DNA of 64,000 nt from FEB-22 sp003105195 (GCA_027493405.1 JAOSKV010000008.1:62001-126000); one strand, 5' to 3'; positions 1-9,175 are shown, counted from the stretch's first letter. A program made the numbers and translations. Notes: generated by a model not told the origin, from the letters alone.

Positions 1-2
1 AG

Positions 3-842
3 CTGCGCGGCGGGCTCAAGGTCGCGGCCGTCAAGGCCCCGGGCTTCGGCGACCGCCGCAAGGCCATGCTGGAGGACATCGCGATCCTCACGGGCGGCCA
101 GCTGATCTCCGAAGACCTCGGCATCAAGCTCGAGACCGTGACGCTGCAGATGCTCGGCCGCGCCAAGCGCACCATCATCGAGAAGGAGAAGACCACGATC
201 GTGGGCGGCTCCGGCAAGAAGAAGGACATCGAGGGCCGGGTCGGCCAGATCAAGGCGCAGATCGAGGAGACCACCTCGGACTACGACCGCGAGAAGCTGC
301 AGGAGCGTCTCGCCAAGCTCGCCGGCGGCGTCGCGGTGATCCGCGTCGGCGGCGCGACCGAGATCGAGGTGAAGGAGAAGAAGGACCGCGTCGAGGACGC
401 GCTCAACGCCACCCGCGCCGCGGTCGAGGAAGGCATCGTGCCGGGCGGCGGCGTCGCGCTGCTGCGCGCCAAGAAGGCGGTCGGCCGGCTCGCCAACGAC
501 AATCCGGACGTCCAGGCCGGCATCAACATCGTGCTCAAGGCACTGGAGGCGCCGCTGCGCCAGATCGCCGAGAATTCCGGCGTGGAAGGCTCGATCGTCG
601 TCGGCAAGATCCTGGAGTCGAAGTCGGAGACCTTCGGCTTCAATGCCCAGACCGAGGAGTATGTCGACCTGGTCGAGGCCGGCATCATCGACCCCGCCAA
701 GGTCGTGCGCGCGGCCCTGCAGGACGCGGCCTCGGTCGCCGGACTCCTGGTGACCACCGAGGCCATGGTGGGCGAGCTGCCGAAGGAGAAGCCGGCGATG
801 CCGGCCGGCGGGCCCGGCATGGGCGGCGGCATGGACTTCTGA
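3..842 (+). CDS. groL: Chaperonin GroEL, C-terminal part (5' end outside window)
   Basis: This is the C-terminal half of the 60-kDa chaperonin that, with GroES, folds proteins in the cytoplasm using ATP. The reading frame is open from base 3, so the start lies upstream of the window; about 279 residues are visible. It begins in the apical domain (VKAPGFGDRRK, ending the substrate-binding region), continues through the intermediate and equatorial domains (VEEGIVPGGG around 425-460) and ends in the typical Gly-Met tail (GGMGGGMDF-like). Length and ending fit a normal gene. A G-rich hairpin follows the stop codon. groES would be expected upstream but is not visible. Confidence 0.98.
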   Translation: MRGGLKVAAVKAPGFGDRRKAMLEDIAILTGGQLISEDLGIKLETVTLQMLGRAKRTIIEKEKTTIVGGSGKKKDIEGRVGQIKAQIEETTSDYDREKLQERLAKLAGGVAVIRVGGATEIEVKEKKDRVEDALNATRAAVEEGIVPGGGVALLRAKKAVGRLANDNPDVQAGINIVLKALEAPLRQIAENSGVEGSIVVGKILESKSETFGFNAQTEEYVDLVEAGIIDPAKVVRAALQDAASVAGLLVTTEAMVGELPKEKPAMPAGGPGMGGGMDF

Positions 843-867
843 TCCGGCCGAACTTCGCGAGACGACA

Positions 868-900
868 GGGGGGGGCGGCGCGAGCCGCGCCCCTTTCGTT
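868..900 (+). terminator. Probable rho-independent terminator of groEL
   Basis: A G8 run followed by an imperfect GC-rich inverted repeat (GGGGC-GGC / GCC-GC-GCCCC around a GCGA loop) ends in TTTCGTTT, 27 bases after the groEL stop. The position and T-rich tail fit a terminator; the stem has a two-base bulge. Confidence 0.5.
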
Positions 901-1041
901 TGCGCGAGGTCCTCGTCAGCGCGGTGGCGAGGGCCCCGAAAACGGAAGCGCCGCCCACCCGATGGTGGACGGCGCTCCGCCGTTGACCCCCGCGCGGTAG
1001 CTCGACTCGTCCACTTCAGGGTAGCCGAACCGTGCGGCACC

Positions 1042-1551
1042 TCAACCGGAGATTTTCGGGTCCGGCGTCCGCCACGGCGGAATTCCAGGTCCGTGCGGCA
1101 GCCTGGCAACAGGCGGTCGAAGGCGGATGCGACCCTCTAGTTCGATGCTCGGCCGGAAGCGGAGGATGCGCGGGCCGAGAAGCTCGATGATGTCGTCGGC
1201 GCGGCGCCAGCCGGTCACCTGGACGAGGTCGGCCACGAGCTCCGCGTCGCCCTCCTCGCGCTCGGCCGTGCAGCGGCGCTCGGCGAGCGCGCCGACCTCG
1301 ATCGTGACGCGGTCCCCCGCGACCGTGATGCGGCCGGTGCCGGCGCGGCACCACAGGTCGATCTCGGCCGTGCCGTCGGCCGCGATCGTGAGGATCGGCC
1401 GCTGCTTGGACCCCGGGAGCGGCCGCTCCTCCAGGATCAGCTCCTGGCCGAAGGGGAAGCCGGACTGCGCGGGCGCGGCCGGCGCCAGCACCAGGAGCGC
1501 GAGCGCGCTCCCCACGAGACGGCGCAACGGCGCGCATCGGAATCCGCTCAT
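1042..1551 (-). CDS. Secreted META-domain-like (HslJ-type) protein
   Basis: A 169-residue predicted secreted protein. Residues 1-29 form a signal peptide (basic start, hydrophobic LVGSALALLVLAPA core, APAQ cleavage site). The rest resembles the META/HslJ fold: a short strand reading LTIAADGTAEIDLWC, a Cys-containing GAGRITV-like segment, and an AERRCTAE motif where META proteins carry conserved Cys/Thr/Met. A strong GGAGGT Shine-Dalgarno at 1555-1560 fixes the ATG at 1551. It lies alone between groEL and marC, the latter on the same strand. The function of META proteins is poorly defined (envelope or heat-shock links). The family assignment is by motif only. Confidence 0.6.
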   Translation of the reverse strand: MSGFRCAPLRRLVGSALALLVLAPAAPAQSGFPFGQELILEERPLPGSKQRPILTIAADGTAEIDLWCRAGTGRITVAGDRVTIEVGALAERRCTAEREEGDAELVADLVQVTGWRRADDIIELLGPRILRFRPSIELEGRIRLRPPVARLPHGPGIPPWRTPDPKISG

Positions 1552-1575
1552 GTCACCTCCGGTTCGCTGCAGGGT

Positions 1576-2196
1576 TCAGATCCTGGGCAGGCCGAGCCAG
1601 GCCGAAAGGCCGCCCAGCACCATGGTGACCGCGAGCGCGGCGAGCACCATGCCCATCACGCGGGCGATGACGCTCGCGCCCGATTCACCGAGCAGGCGCG
1701 AGAGCGGACCGGCCGCGAGCAGGACCGCGAACGTGATGGCGAGGACGATCGCGAGAACCAGCGCGGTCATCCAGAGTTGCGCGAAGTCGAAGCGACGGTC
1801 GTCGGTGACGAGCACCACGGTCAGCATGGTGCCGGGACCCGCGATCTTCGGGATCGCGATCGGATAGATCGCGACGGCGGCCGGGCCGGCCTTCGTGGCC
1901 GGCTGGACGGTGCCGAAGGCCTGGCCGCGCACCGCCTCCAGCGCGAACACGAACAGGACGATGCCGCCCGCGATCTGGAAGGCCTTGAGCGAGACGCCGA
2001 TCTTCTCGAGCAGGAAGCCGCCGCCCACCATGAAGAAGAGGAGTACGGCGGCGGCGGCCAGGACGGCCTTGAGCGCGATCCCGCGCTGCGTCGGCAGGTC
2101 GAAGCGGCCGGCCGTGTGGAGAAAGGTGGGCAGCGCGCCGATCGGGTTCACCACCACCAGCAGGGTGACGAACTCGTTCAACCGCTCCTGCCACAT
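1576..2196 (-). CDS. MarC family integral membrane protein
   Basis: A 206-residue inner-membrane protein of the MarC/UPF0056 family. Six hydrophobic helices can be seen: one with VVVNPIGALPTFL, two near residues 40-90, one with AIYPIAIPKIAGPGTML and two at the C terminus. The VNPIGALP and PLAIP-GPGT-type motifs are family hallmarks. The usual length is about 200-220 residues, so it looks complete. The family was once linked to multiple antibiotic resistance in E. coli, but a transport role is unproven. The gene ends 24 bases before the META-like gene start on the same strand, so the two may be cotranscribed. Confidence 0.9.
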   Translation of the reverse strand: MWQERLNEFVTLLVVVNPIGALPTFLHTAGRFDLPTQRGIALKAVLAAAAVLLFFMVGGGFLLEKIGVSLKAFQIAGGIVLFVFALEAVRGQAFGTVQPATKAGPAAVAIYPIAIPKIAGPGTMLTVVLVTDDRRFDFAQLWMTALVLAIVLAITFAVLLAAGPLSRLLGESGASVIARVMGMVLAALAVTMVLGGLSAWLGLPRI

Positions 2197-2302
2197 GCGC
2201 GCCCCCGAATCAGCCGGCCTCTCGGCTCACAGTGTCGGGCGGCGCGCCGGCACGCAAGGAAGCGGCCACGCGAAGCAAGAGCGCCAGCGCCCCGCTTCCG
2301 TC

Positions 2303-2482
2303 TCAGCGTCCGGCGTGATCCTCGCCATGCCGCAGCGTCTGCACGAAGTCCCAGAGCAGGAGAACAAGCACGAGAACCACGATGATGATGAGCGGCGGCG
2401 CCGGCACCCAGATCAGCATGATGCCGAGGAAGACGACCAGCAGGCCGACGCCGATGATTGCAGTGATCATGTTGACGATCAT
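2303..2482 (-). CDS. Small two-helix membrane protein overlapping the amidase gene
   Basis: A 59-residue product too short for many gene finders. It has two hydrophobic stretches: an N-terminal helix (ITAIIGVGLLVVFLGIMLIW), then a PAPP turn, then a second helix rich in I/V/L. It ends with a charged tail (LRHGEDHAGR). Its ATG (2480-2482) overlaps the TGA of the upstream amidase gene (2479-2481) as ATGA, which implies translational coupling. Function is unknown. The topology suggests a small inner-membrane helper. No database family was recognised. Confidence 0.65.
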   Translation of the reverse strand: MIVNMITAIIGVGLLVVFLGIMLIWVPAPPLIIIVVLVLVLLLWDFVQTLRHGEDHAGR

Positions 2483-3871
2483 GAGGCGACCCGTTTCGGT
2501 TGCTTGTCGGTCGGCGCAGCTGCCGGCTTGCCGCGCTTGCGGCCCTTGCGGGAGAGTGTGGCGATGAGCCAGCGCGCGGTGCGCAGGAGACGCGCATCAT
2601 TGCCGCGGCAGCCGACGAGCTGCACGCCGAGCGGCATGCCGGACTCGGAGCGCATCAGCGGCAGCGTCACGGCCGGCGTGCCCAGATAGGTCCAGATCGT
2701 GCAGAACACCGGATTGCCGGTGCTATCGAGCCCGCGAGGCGCCTCTCCGGGCGCGGAAGCGGTGAGGATCGCGTCGTACTCGTTGAACACCTCGTCGAGC
2801 GCGTCGTTGAGCGGACCGATACCGGCGATCGCGCGGGTGTATTCGACAGCCCGGTAGGTGCGCCCGCGTTCGATCAGTTGGCGCAGCCTCTCGCTCAAAC
2901 GCATCGCCGCCCTTCTCGTGGTCGCGATGCAGATTGTGCGCCATGTCGACCTCCATCACGACCCGGTGATGGTCGAAAGCGCGCTCGAAACCCGAACCGA
3001 TCTCGACCGCGACGGCCGCCTCACCGAGCGCCGCGACAAGCTCGGCGAAGGCTTCGCGGGTGACCGGCTCGGCATGCTCCCAGGCCGGCGTGCGCACGAA
3101 GGCGAAGCGCGGCGGCAGCGGCGGCTCGCTCGCCGCGACCGCGGCGAAGGGCGGGCGGGCGCGCGGGGCGTGTCGGGATCCTCCTCGTCGAAGCCCGCCA
3201 TCACCTCGGCCATGAGCGCCGCGTCCTCGACGCTGCGCGCGAACACGCCGACATGGTCGAGGGCGCGCGAGAGCAGAAGCGAGCCGCTGCGCGGGATCAG
3301 GCCGTGGGTTGGCTTGAACCCGACGACGCCGCAGAAGGCCGCGGGCCGGATCACCGAGCCGTTGGTCTGCGAGCCGATCGCGCCCGGCACCATGCCGGCG
3401 GCCACGGCGGCCGCGGAGCCGCTCGACGACCCGCCCGGCGTGCGCATGGGGTCGTGCGGGTTGCGCGTCTTGCCGGGATGGAAATAGGCGTATTCCGTGG
3501 TCACGGTCTTGCCCATGATCACGGCGCCGGCGCCGCGCAGGGCGGCGACCGCCGCCGCGTCGCTGCGCGGCGTGCGGCCCGCCCAGAGCGGCGAGCCGAA
3601 CTCGGTCGGCATGTCGCCGGTGTCGAAGATGTCCTTGATGCCGACCGGCACCCCGTGCAGGGGCCCGAGCGCCTTGCCCTCCTTGCGGTGCTGGTCGGCG
3701 ACCTCGGCCTGGCGCATCGCGTGGTCGCGGTCGAGGAAGGTCCAGGCCTCGCACCTCGGGCTCGCGCTCCGCGATGCGCTCGAGGCAGGCCGAGACGAGC
3801 TCGAGCGACGTGACCCGACCCTCGCGGATCTCCGCCGCCGCCTCGCTCACGGTCAGGTCCGGGAGGCTCAT
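2479..3871 (-). CDS. Amidase (amidase-signature family), reading frame broken three times
   Basis: An amidase-signature hydrolase that cleaves C-N amide bonds with a Ser-cisSer-Lys triad. The start at 3871 gives MSLPDLTVSEAAAEI, a normal family N terminus. The catalytic Lys lies in GVPVGIKD (about 3635). The Gly/Ser-rich signature GGSSSGSA is near 3425, and the nucleophile region SQTNGSVIRPA follows. The C terminus (TPAVTLPLM, GMPLGVQLVG) matches the family. The frame shifts near 3753, near 3160 (G-rich run) and near 2910, yet all segments stay conserved, so I suspect indel errors rather than decay. It is followed on the same strand by a small membrane protein and preceded by the TRAP transporter. 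The substrate cannot be inferred. Confidence 0.85.
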
Positions 3872-3896
3872 CGCGCGCCCTCCACGCGTTCCCTCC

Positions 3897-5250
3897 TCAC
3901 CGCGGCGTGTACAGGTAGTCCGGCAGCCAGAGGGCGAGCTGCGGGAAGACGTAGATCAGCGCCATGGTGGCGAAGACCATGAACACGAAGGGCAGCGCGC
4001 CGGCGAAGATCTCGGTCAGCTTCACGTGCGGCGGCGCGACGCCCTTGAGATAGAAGGCGGCCATCGCCACCGGCGGCGTGTTGAAGGCGGTCTGGGTGTT
4101 GAGCGCGACCAGGATGCCGAAGAAGATCGGGTTGACGTTGAAGTCGTCGAGCAGCGGCAGGAAGATCGGCACGAAGATGATGATGATCTCGGTCCATTCG
4201 AGCGGCCAGCCGAGCAGGAAGATGATGAACTGGGTGAGCAGCAGAAAGCCGGTCGAGCTGAGATTGAGCGAAAGGAAGAACTGCTCGACCACCGACTGCC
4301 CGCCGAGACAGCGCGAACACCGAGGAGAAGGTCCACGAGCCGATGAACAGGTAGCAGACCATCGCGGTGGCGCGCGCCGTGAGGTAGACCGAATCCCGCA
4401 GCATCGTGAAGTTGAGCGCGCGGTACAGCGAAGGCGAGCACGATGCTGCCGAGCGCACCGACGCCTGCGGCCTCGGAAGGCGTCGCGAGGCCGAACAGGA
4501 TCGCGCCGAGCACCGAGACGATCAGCACGGCGAGCGGCAGGAACGAGGTCAGCAGCGCGGCCAGAGCACCTTGACGATCGGGACGTTGGTCTCCTCGGGC
4601 GGCAGCTTGGGCGCGAGCTTCGGATTGAGCACCGCGCGGCTGACCACGTAAACGACGTAGAAGCCGGTGAGCAGGAAACCCGGGATGAACGCGGCGGCGT
4701 AGAGCTTCACGGCCGAGACGCCGGCGGTGGCCGCGTAGACGATCAGCAGGATGCTGGGGGGAATCAGGATGCCGAGGCAGCCGCCGGCGCAGACGACGCC
4801 GGCCGAGAGCTTGACGTCGTAGCCGGCGCGCAGCATCGCCGGGAAGGCGAGCAGGCCCATCAGCGTCACCACCGCGCCGACGATGCCGGTGGCGGTCGCG
4901 AACATCGCGCAGGTGATCAGGGTCGCCACCGCGAGCGCGCCCGGCACGTTCTTCATCGAGAGCTGCAGCGAGTGGAACAGCCGGTCGAGGATGTTGGCGC
5001 GCTCGACCACGTAGCCCATGAACAGGAACAGGGGCACCGCCACCAGCACGTCGTTCGAGGTGACCTCGAAGGTCTTCTGCACCAGCAGCGTGAAGATGCG
5101 GTTGTCGAAGAACTCCTGGCCCGGCGTGTAATAGGCGTAGAAGCCGAAGCCGACGCCCATGGCGATCAGCGTGAAGGCGATCGGGAAGCCGAGCATGATG
5201 ATGAAGATGAACAAGCCCAGCATCACCATGCCGATCTGAGGATCGGTCAT
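3897..5250 (-). CDS. dctM: TRAP transporter large permease DctM, frame-interrupted
   Basis: The large membrane subunit of a tripartite ATP-independent periplasmic transporter, moving an organic acid with Na+ or H+ together with DctP and DctQ. The start ATG at 5250 gives MTDPQIGMVMLGLFI. The typical features are present: GFPIAFTLIAMGVGFGF, FLFMGYVVERANI, GGCLGILIPPSILLIVYA, LATPSEAAGVGA, and the C-terminal AFNTPPVAMAAFYLKG. The sequence changes frame near 4560, 4435 and 4305, but joined segments give a complete protein of about 450 residues with some 12 helices. This suggests base-call errors. The start lies just beyond the dctQ stop on the same strand, and the order dctP-dctQ-dctM is the usual operon. 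Confidence 0.88.
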
Positions 5251-5252
5251 GG

Positions 5253-5867
5253 TCAGACCCCCGTCTGGGCGTGCGTTCGTGGGGCTGCTCGCCCCGCTGC
5301 GACTGCAGCTGCCGCGCCTGCATGATGATCGACTCGGTCTCCTCGACGTCGTGCAGGCGCCGCGGCCACGCGCCGGGTCCGCAGGCACAGGATGCAGCGG
5401 ATGATCTCGGCGATGCCCTGGATGAACAGGAGCACGCCGGTGAGCGGGATCAGCGCCTTGAGCGGGAACACCGGAACTCCGGCGGGGCTGAAGATGCTCA
5501 CCTCGCGGAAGGCGACCGACATCCTGGCGTAGTTCCAGCCCGAGTACATCAGGGCGAGGACCGCCGGAATGAAGAAGATGATGTAGAGGATCAGGTCCAT
5601 GGTGGCCTGGGTGCGCGGCGTCCACAGCCGGTAGACGACGTCGCCGCGCACGTGACCGTTGCGCGCGAGCGTGTAGGCGCCGGCCATCAGGAACAGCGCC
5701 CCGTAATTGATGTAGCTGAAATCGAAGGCCCAGGTCGTCGGCGCGCGCAGCACGTAGCGCACGAATACCTCGTAGCTGATCCCGAGGGTGAGCACCAGGA
5801 TCAGCCACGCAAAGGCCTTCCCGACCCACGTGCTGAGCGAGTCGATGAAGAACAGGAAACGGGTCAT
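5253..5867 (-). CDS. dctQ: TRAP transporter small permease DctQ (C terminus uncertain)
   Basis: The small membrane subunit of the TRAP transporter. Four hydrophobic segments are visible (WLILVLTLGISYEVFVRYVL; YINYGALFLMAGAYTLARNGHVR; MDLILYIIFFIPAVLALMY; LIPLTGVLLFIQGIAEII). The motif AYTLARNGHVRGD and the Tyr-Glu-Val-Phe-Val-Arg-Tyr stretch are typical of DctQ. After about residue 170 (near 5370) the frame turns into Arg/Ala-rich nonsense. Another frame there gives HDVEETESIIMQARQLQ, a plausible tail, so one or two indels are likely between 5375 and 5270. The gene directly precedes dctM. Confidence 0.85.
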   Translation of the reverse strand: MTRFLFFIDSLSTWVGKAFAWLILVLTLGISYEVFVRYVLRAPTTWAFDFSYINYGALFLMAGAYTLARNGHVRGDVVYRLWTPRTQATMDLILYIIFFIPAVLALMYSGWNYARMSVAFREVSIFSPAGVPVFPLKALIPLTGVLLFIQGIAEIIRCILCLRTRRVAAAPARRRGDRVDHHAGAAAAVAAGRAAPRTHAQTGV

Positions 5868-5912
5868 GGGGACGGGTCCGCGGCGGAGGCCGCTCAGTGT
5901 CGGGAGGAAGGA

Positions 5913-5941
5913 GCCGGGCGGCGCATGGCGCGCCGCCCGGC
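5913..5941 (-). promoter_or_regulatory. Stable hairpin between dctP and dctQ
   Basis: A perfect 12-bp inverted repeat (5913-5924 with 5930-5941) around the loop ATGGC, in the 100-base gap after the dctP stop. Such stem-loops in transporter operons often stop most transcripts or protect the abundant binding-protein mRNA. No T-run follows, so processing or attenuation is more likely than full termination. Confidence 0.5.
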
Positions 5942-5967
5942 CCCGGTGTCACAGACGCAGGCCGCGC

Positions 5968-7095
5968 TCAGAGATCGAGCTTGCCGAAGTGGTGCTCGTA
6001 GGCGCCGCGGTAGTCGGTGGCGTTGAACAGGCCGTAGTAGACGACCCGCTTCACCCAGGCCTTCTGCGAGTCCATCACCTTCTTCATGAAGGGATCCTTG
6101 GCGAGCTGCTCGATCAGCCCGTCCCAGGCCTTGATCTGGGTGTCGAAGACGTCCTTCGGGGTGCGGATGACGTTGACCTTGTCCTTCTCGCGCAGCTCGA
6201 CGAGGTCCTTCGAGTAGTAGTCCATCGCCTTCCACTCGTTGGCGGAGGAGACGGCCTCGGCGGCGTATTGCAGGATCGCCTGCTGCTCCTTGGGCAGCCC
6301 GTTGAACTTGGCGCGGTTGAACATGATCTCGAAGTACTCGGTCGCCTGATGGTGGCTGCCCATCATGTAGTTCTTGGCGACGTCCTGGGCGCCGAAGCGG
6401 CGGTCCGAGGTCGGATTGTTGAACTCGAAGCCGTCGATCACGCCGCGCTCCATGGCGGGCACGATCTCGCCGCCGGGCAGCTGCGCGACCGCGAGGCCCA
6501 TGGCCTGCATCAGGTCGGCCGCGAGACCGACGGTGCGGTATTTCAGGCCTTTCAGGTCGGCCATGCTCTTGATCGGCTTCTTGAACCAGCCGAGCGGCTG
6601 GGTCGGCATCGGCATGGCGAAGAAGCTGACCACGTTCAGCTTCATGATCTGGGTCTGAAGCTCGTGGAACAGCTCGCGGCCGCCGCCATTGTGGATCCAG
6701 CCGAGGCCCTCGTTGGCGTTGAAGCCGAACACCGGGCCGGTGCCGAACAGCGAGGCCGCCTTGTGCTTGCCGTACCAGTAGACCGTGACCGTGTGGGCGC
6801 CGTCGAGCTGGCCGCCATGCACCGCGTCGAGCACCTGGAAGGGATGCACCACGGCGCCGCCGACCAGGTAGTCGATCTTCAGCCGCCCGCCCGCCATCTC
6901 GTTGACGCGCTTGACGTAGTCCTCGGCCATCTCGTTGAAGACGTCCTTGGCGCCCCAGGAGCCCTGCATCTTCAGCGTGACGGTCTGCGCGCGCGAGACC
7001 TGCGGCATCGCGACGGTGGCTGCGCCGGCGACGGCGGCGCCGGTGAGGAACTTCCGGCGCGTGGCCTTGGAGGTATCGGTCTTGGTGGTGGTCAT
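5968..7095 (-). CDS. dctP: TRAP transporter substrate-binding protein DctP (Tat-exported)
   Basis: The periplasmic receptor of the TRAP system. The product has 375 residues with a twin-arginine signal (RRKFLTGAAVAGAATVAM, cleavage after SRA). The mature part shows family features: GSWGAKDVFNEMAEDYVKRV, GGQLDGAHTVTVYWYGKH, KSMADLKGLKYRTVG, a ligand-clamp Arg in KYRTVG, and GVIDGFEFNNPTSDRRFG. This type resembles 2-oxo-acid/monocarboxylate binders such as TakP more than C4-dicarboxylate binders, but the ligand is inferred. ATG 7095 was chosen because of the GGGAGAG site at 7104-7110 and the Tat motif; the open frame extends further upstream. It is the first gene of the dctPQM operon, divergent from an ABC transporter. 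Confidence 0.9.
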   Translation of the reverse strand: MTTTKTDTSKATRRKFLTGAAVAGAATVAMPQVSRAQTVTLKMQGSWGAKDVFNEMAEDYVKRVNEMAGGRLKIDYLVGGAVVHPFQVLDAVHGGQLDGAHTVTVYWYGKHKAASLFGTGPVFGFNANEGLGWIHNGGGRELFHELQTQIMKLNVVSFFAMPMPTQPLGWFKKPIKSMADLKGLKYRTVGLAADLMQAMGLAVAQLPGGEIVPAMERGVIDGFEFNNPTSDRRFGAQDVAKNYMMGSHHQATEYFEIMFNRAKFNGLPKEQQAILQYAAEAVSSANEWKAMDYYSKDLVELREKDKVNVIRTPKDVFDTQIKAWDGLIEQLAKDPFMKKVMDSQKAWVKRVVYYGLFNATDYRGAYEHHFGKLDL

Positions 7096-7398
7096 GATGT
7101 GCGCTCTCCCGTGAAACGTTCGGCGACCTTCGGACGTGCCGCTTGTGAAGAAGAAACCGCCGGCACCGGATGAATATTCCGGCGGTGGTGGCGCAGTTTG
7201 GCGAGGTTGCCGCCAATTCACAAGCCTCCCGGCATTGAAAAACTGCGTGATCCGGCCGCGGGACGGCGAAATTTATTTCTGCCTGGGCGATCGGCTTCTG
7301 TGATATCGGCGCGGGCGCAACTCGCTTGCTTTGCGACATCGCGAAAAGCTCGCCTGGCGTACCCTCCGCACGTCCGCCAATCCCGACAGGAGTTCAGC
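7096..7398. other. Divergent intergenic region dctP / ABC transporter
   Basis: About 300 bases separate the divergent starts, so both promoters should lie here. The middle is less GC-rich (around 7190-7300). A perfect 8-bp inverted repeat, ACCGCCGG at 7156-7163 and CCGGCGGT at 7179-7186, lies about 60 bases upstream of dctP. Read on the minus strand it is followed by TTTCTTCTTC, so it could be an operator or an attenuator in the dctP leader. Confidence 0.4.
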
Positions 7399-9144
7399 GT
7401 GACCGGCTTCGTCTCCACGCTCGCCACCATCTGGCGGCTCGCCCTGCCCTATTTCCGCTCCGACGACCGCTGGCCCGGCCGGGCGCTGCTCGCCGCCGTG
7501 GTCGCGATCGAGCTCACCGTGGTCGCCATCACGGTGCTGCTGAACACCTGGAACGCGCGCTTCTTCAACGCGCTGCAGGACCGGAACTGGGACAGCTTCG
7601 TCGCCGAGCTCCTGTACTTCTGCGTGCTCGCCGCCGCCTTCATCGGGCTTCGGGTCTACCAGCTCTATCTCAACCAGTGGCTCCAGATCCGCTGGCGGCG
7701 CTGGATGACGGCGGGCTATCTCGGCCACTGGCTCGGCGACGGCAACCACTACCGCATGCAGCTGCTCGGCGACGCGGCCGACAATCCGGACCAGCGGATC
7801 GCCGACGACATCCGGATGTTCATCGAGCTCACCCTATTGATGGGCATCGGCCTGTTGGGCGCCGCGGTCTCGTTCCTCTCCTTCGTCGTGATCCTGTGGT
7901 CGCTCTCGACCGGGCCGGTGATCCTGTTCGGCATCGACTGGGCGATTCCCGGCTACCTCGTGTGGGTGGCGGTGGTCTATTCGGTGCTCGGCACCTGGCT
8001 CACGCACCTGATCGGCCGACCGCTGATCCGGCTCAACTTCAACCAGCAGCGCTACGAGGCGGACTTCCGCTTCAACCTGGTGCGGATGCGGGAGAACTCC
8101 GAGCAGGTCGCCCTGCTCGCGGGCGAAGCCGCGGAGCGGCGGCGCCTGCTCGACCGCTTCAATGCCGTGGTCGACAACTGGTTCGCGATCATGTCGCGCC
8201 AGAAGCGGCTCACCTTCTTCACCAACGGCTTCAACCAGGTCTCGACCGTGTTCCCCTTCGTGGTGATGAGCCCGGCCTATTTCGCGGGCCAGATCCAGCT
8301 CGGCGGGCTGACGCAGACGGCGTCCGCCTTCGGCACCGTGCAGGCGGCGCTGTCCTTCTTCGTCGACGCCTATGTGCGCTTCGCCGAATGGCGCGCCGTG
8401 ATCGAGCGGCTCGACGGCTTCGAGGCCGCGACCGTCGCGGCGCGCGAGGTCGCGACCGCGCAGCCCGCGATCACGCTCGCGCCGCGCGAGGGCGCGAGCG
8501 CGGTGAGGCTCGCGAACCTCGCCGTCGACCTGCCGCAGGGCACGCCGCTGGTCGCGGCCGACGGCATCGCGATCATGCCGCACGCCCATGTGCTCGTGAC
8601 CGGCACCTCCGGCGCCGGCAAGTCGACCCTGTTCCGCGCCATCGCGGGGATCTGGCCGTTCGGCAGCGGCGTGGTGGAGGCGCCGGCGGACAAGCGCGTC
8701 ATGGCGCTGCCGCAGCGTCCCTACCTGCCGATCGGATCGCTCGCGGCCGCGGTCAGCTATCCGGCCGCCCCCGGCACCTTCGCACCGGAACGGATCCGCG
8801 AGCTGCTCGCCGCGGTCGGGCTGCCCCGTCTCGCGCACCGGCTCGCCGAGGACGCCCACTGGAACCGGATGCTGTCGCTCGGCGAGCAGCAGCGGCTCGG
8901 CGTGGTGCGCGCGATCCTGCACGCCCCGGACTTCCTGCTCCTCGACGAGGCGACCGCCTCCCTCGACGAGCCCTCGGAAGCCGTCCTCTACTGGCTGATC
9001 CAGGAGCGCCTGCCGTCCGCGACCCTGGTGTCGATCGGGCACCGCTCGACGCTGCGCGCATTCCACGCGCGCCACTTCACCCTCGAGCGCGACGGTGATC
9101 GGCATCGCCTGCGCGAGGTCGAGCTGGCCGCCGCCGCGCCATGA
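7399..9144 (+). CDS. SbmA/BacA-type ABC transporter, fused permease and ATPase
   Basis: A 581-residue inner-membrane ABC protein of the ABC_membrane_2 (YddA/SbmA-like) group. The N-terminal half has about six helices and the family signature around LNTWNARFFNALQDRNWDSF and ENSEQVALLAGE. The C-terminal ATPase shows Walker A GTSGAGKST (about 8606-8635), signature LSLGEQQRLG (8875-8905), Walker B FLLLDEATAS (8935-8965) and an H-loop His in IGHRS. Start GTG 7399 is preferred because AGGAG lies at 7388-7392; the frame is open further upstream. The group includes peptide, vitamin and lipid transporters, so the substrate is unknown. It diverges from the dct operon and ends at a strong hairpin. Confidence 0.9.
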   Translation: MTGFVSTLATIWRLALPYFRSDDRWPGRALLAAVVAIELTVVAITVLLNTWNARFFNALQDRNWDSFVAELLYFCVLAAAFIGLRVYQLYLNQWLQIRWRRWMTAGYLGHWLGDGNHYRMQLLGDAADNPDQRIADDIRMFIELTLLMGIGLLGAAVSFLSFVVILWSLSTGPVILFGIDWAIPGYLVWVAVVYSVLGTWLTHLIGRPLIRLNFNQQRYEADFRFNLVRMRENSEQVALLAGEAAERRRLLDRFNAVVDNWFAIMSRQKRLTFFTNGFNQVSTVFPFVVMSPAYFAGQIQLGGLTQTASAFGTVQAALSFFVDAYVRFAEWRAVIERLDGFEAATVAAREVATAQPAITLAPREGASAVRLANLAVDLPQGTPLVAADGIAIMPHAHVLVTGTSGAGKSTLFRAIAGIWPFGSGVVEAPADKRVMALPQRPYLPIGSLAAAVSYPAAPGTFAPERIRELLAAVGLPRLAHRLAEDAHWNRMLSLGEQQRLGVVRAILHAPDFLLLDEATASLDEPSEAVLYWLIQERLPSATLVSIGHRSTLRAFHARHFTLERDGDRHRLREVELAAAAP

Positions 9145-9147
9145 CGA

Positions 9148-9175
9148 ACGGGCGGCGTGTCGCCACGCCGCCCGT
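9148..9175. terminator. Bidirectional hairpin between convergent genes
   Basis: A perfect 12-bp stem (ACGGGCGGCGTG / CACGCCGCCCGT) with a TCGC tetraloop lies just after the ABC transporter stop and before the end of the convergent porin gene. There is no T-run; the position and stability fit an intrinsic bidirectional terminator. Confidence 0.6.

Noticed and set aside
281..958. Long open frames opposite and overlapping most genes
   Set aside because: In DNA this GC-rich, stop codons are rare in all frames; these frames have Arg/Ala/Pro-rich products, no ribosome sites and no family motifs.
2479..3871. Amidase as a genuine pseudogene
   Set aside because: Three shifts leave all catalytic motifs and both ends intact, and similar shifts affect many unrelated operons; error is the better reading, though reads are needed.
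4022..5323. Reading the dctM fragments as separate small genes
   Set aside because: Joined across single-base shifts they form one standard DctM; none of the internal fragments has its own ribosome site.
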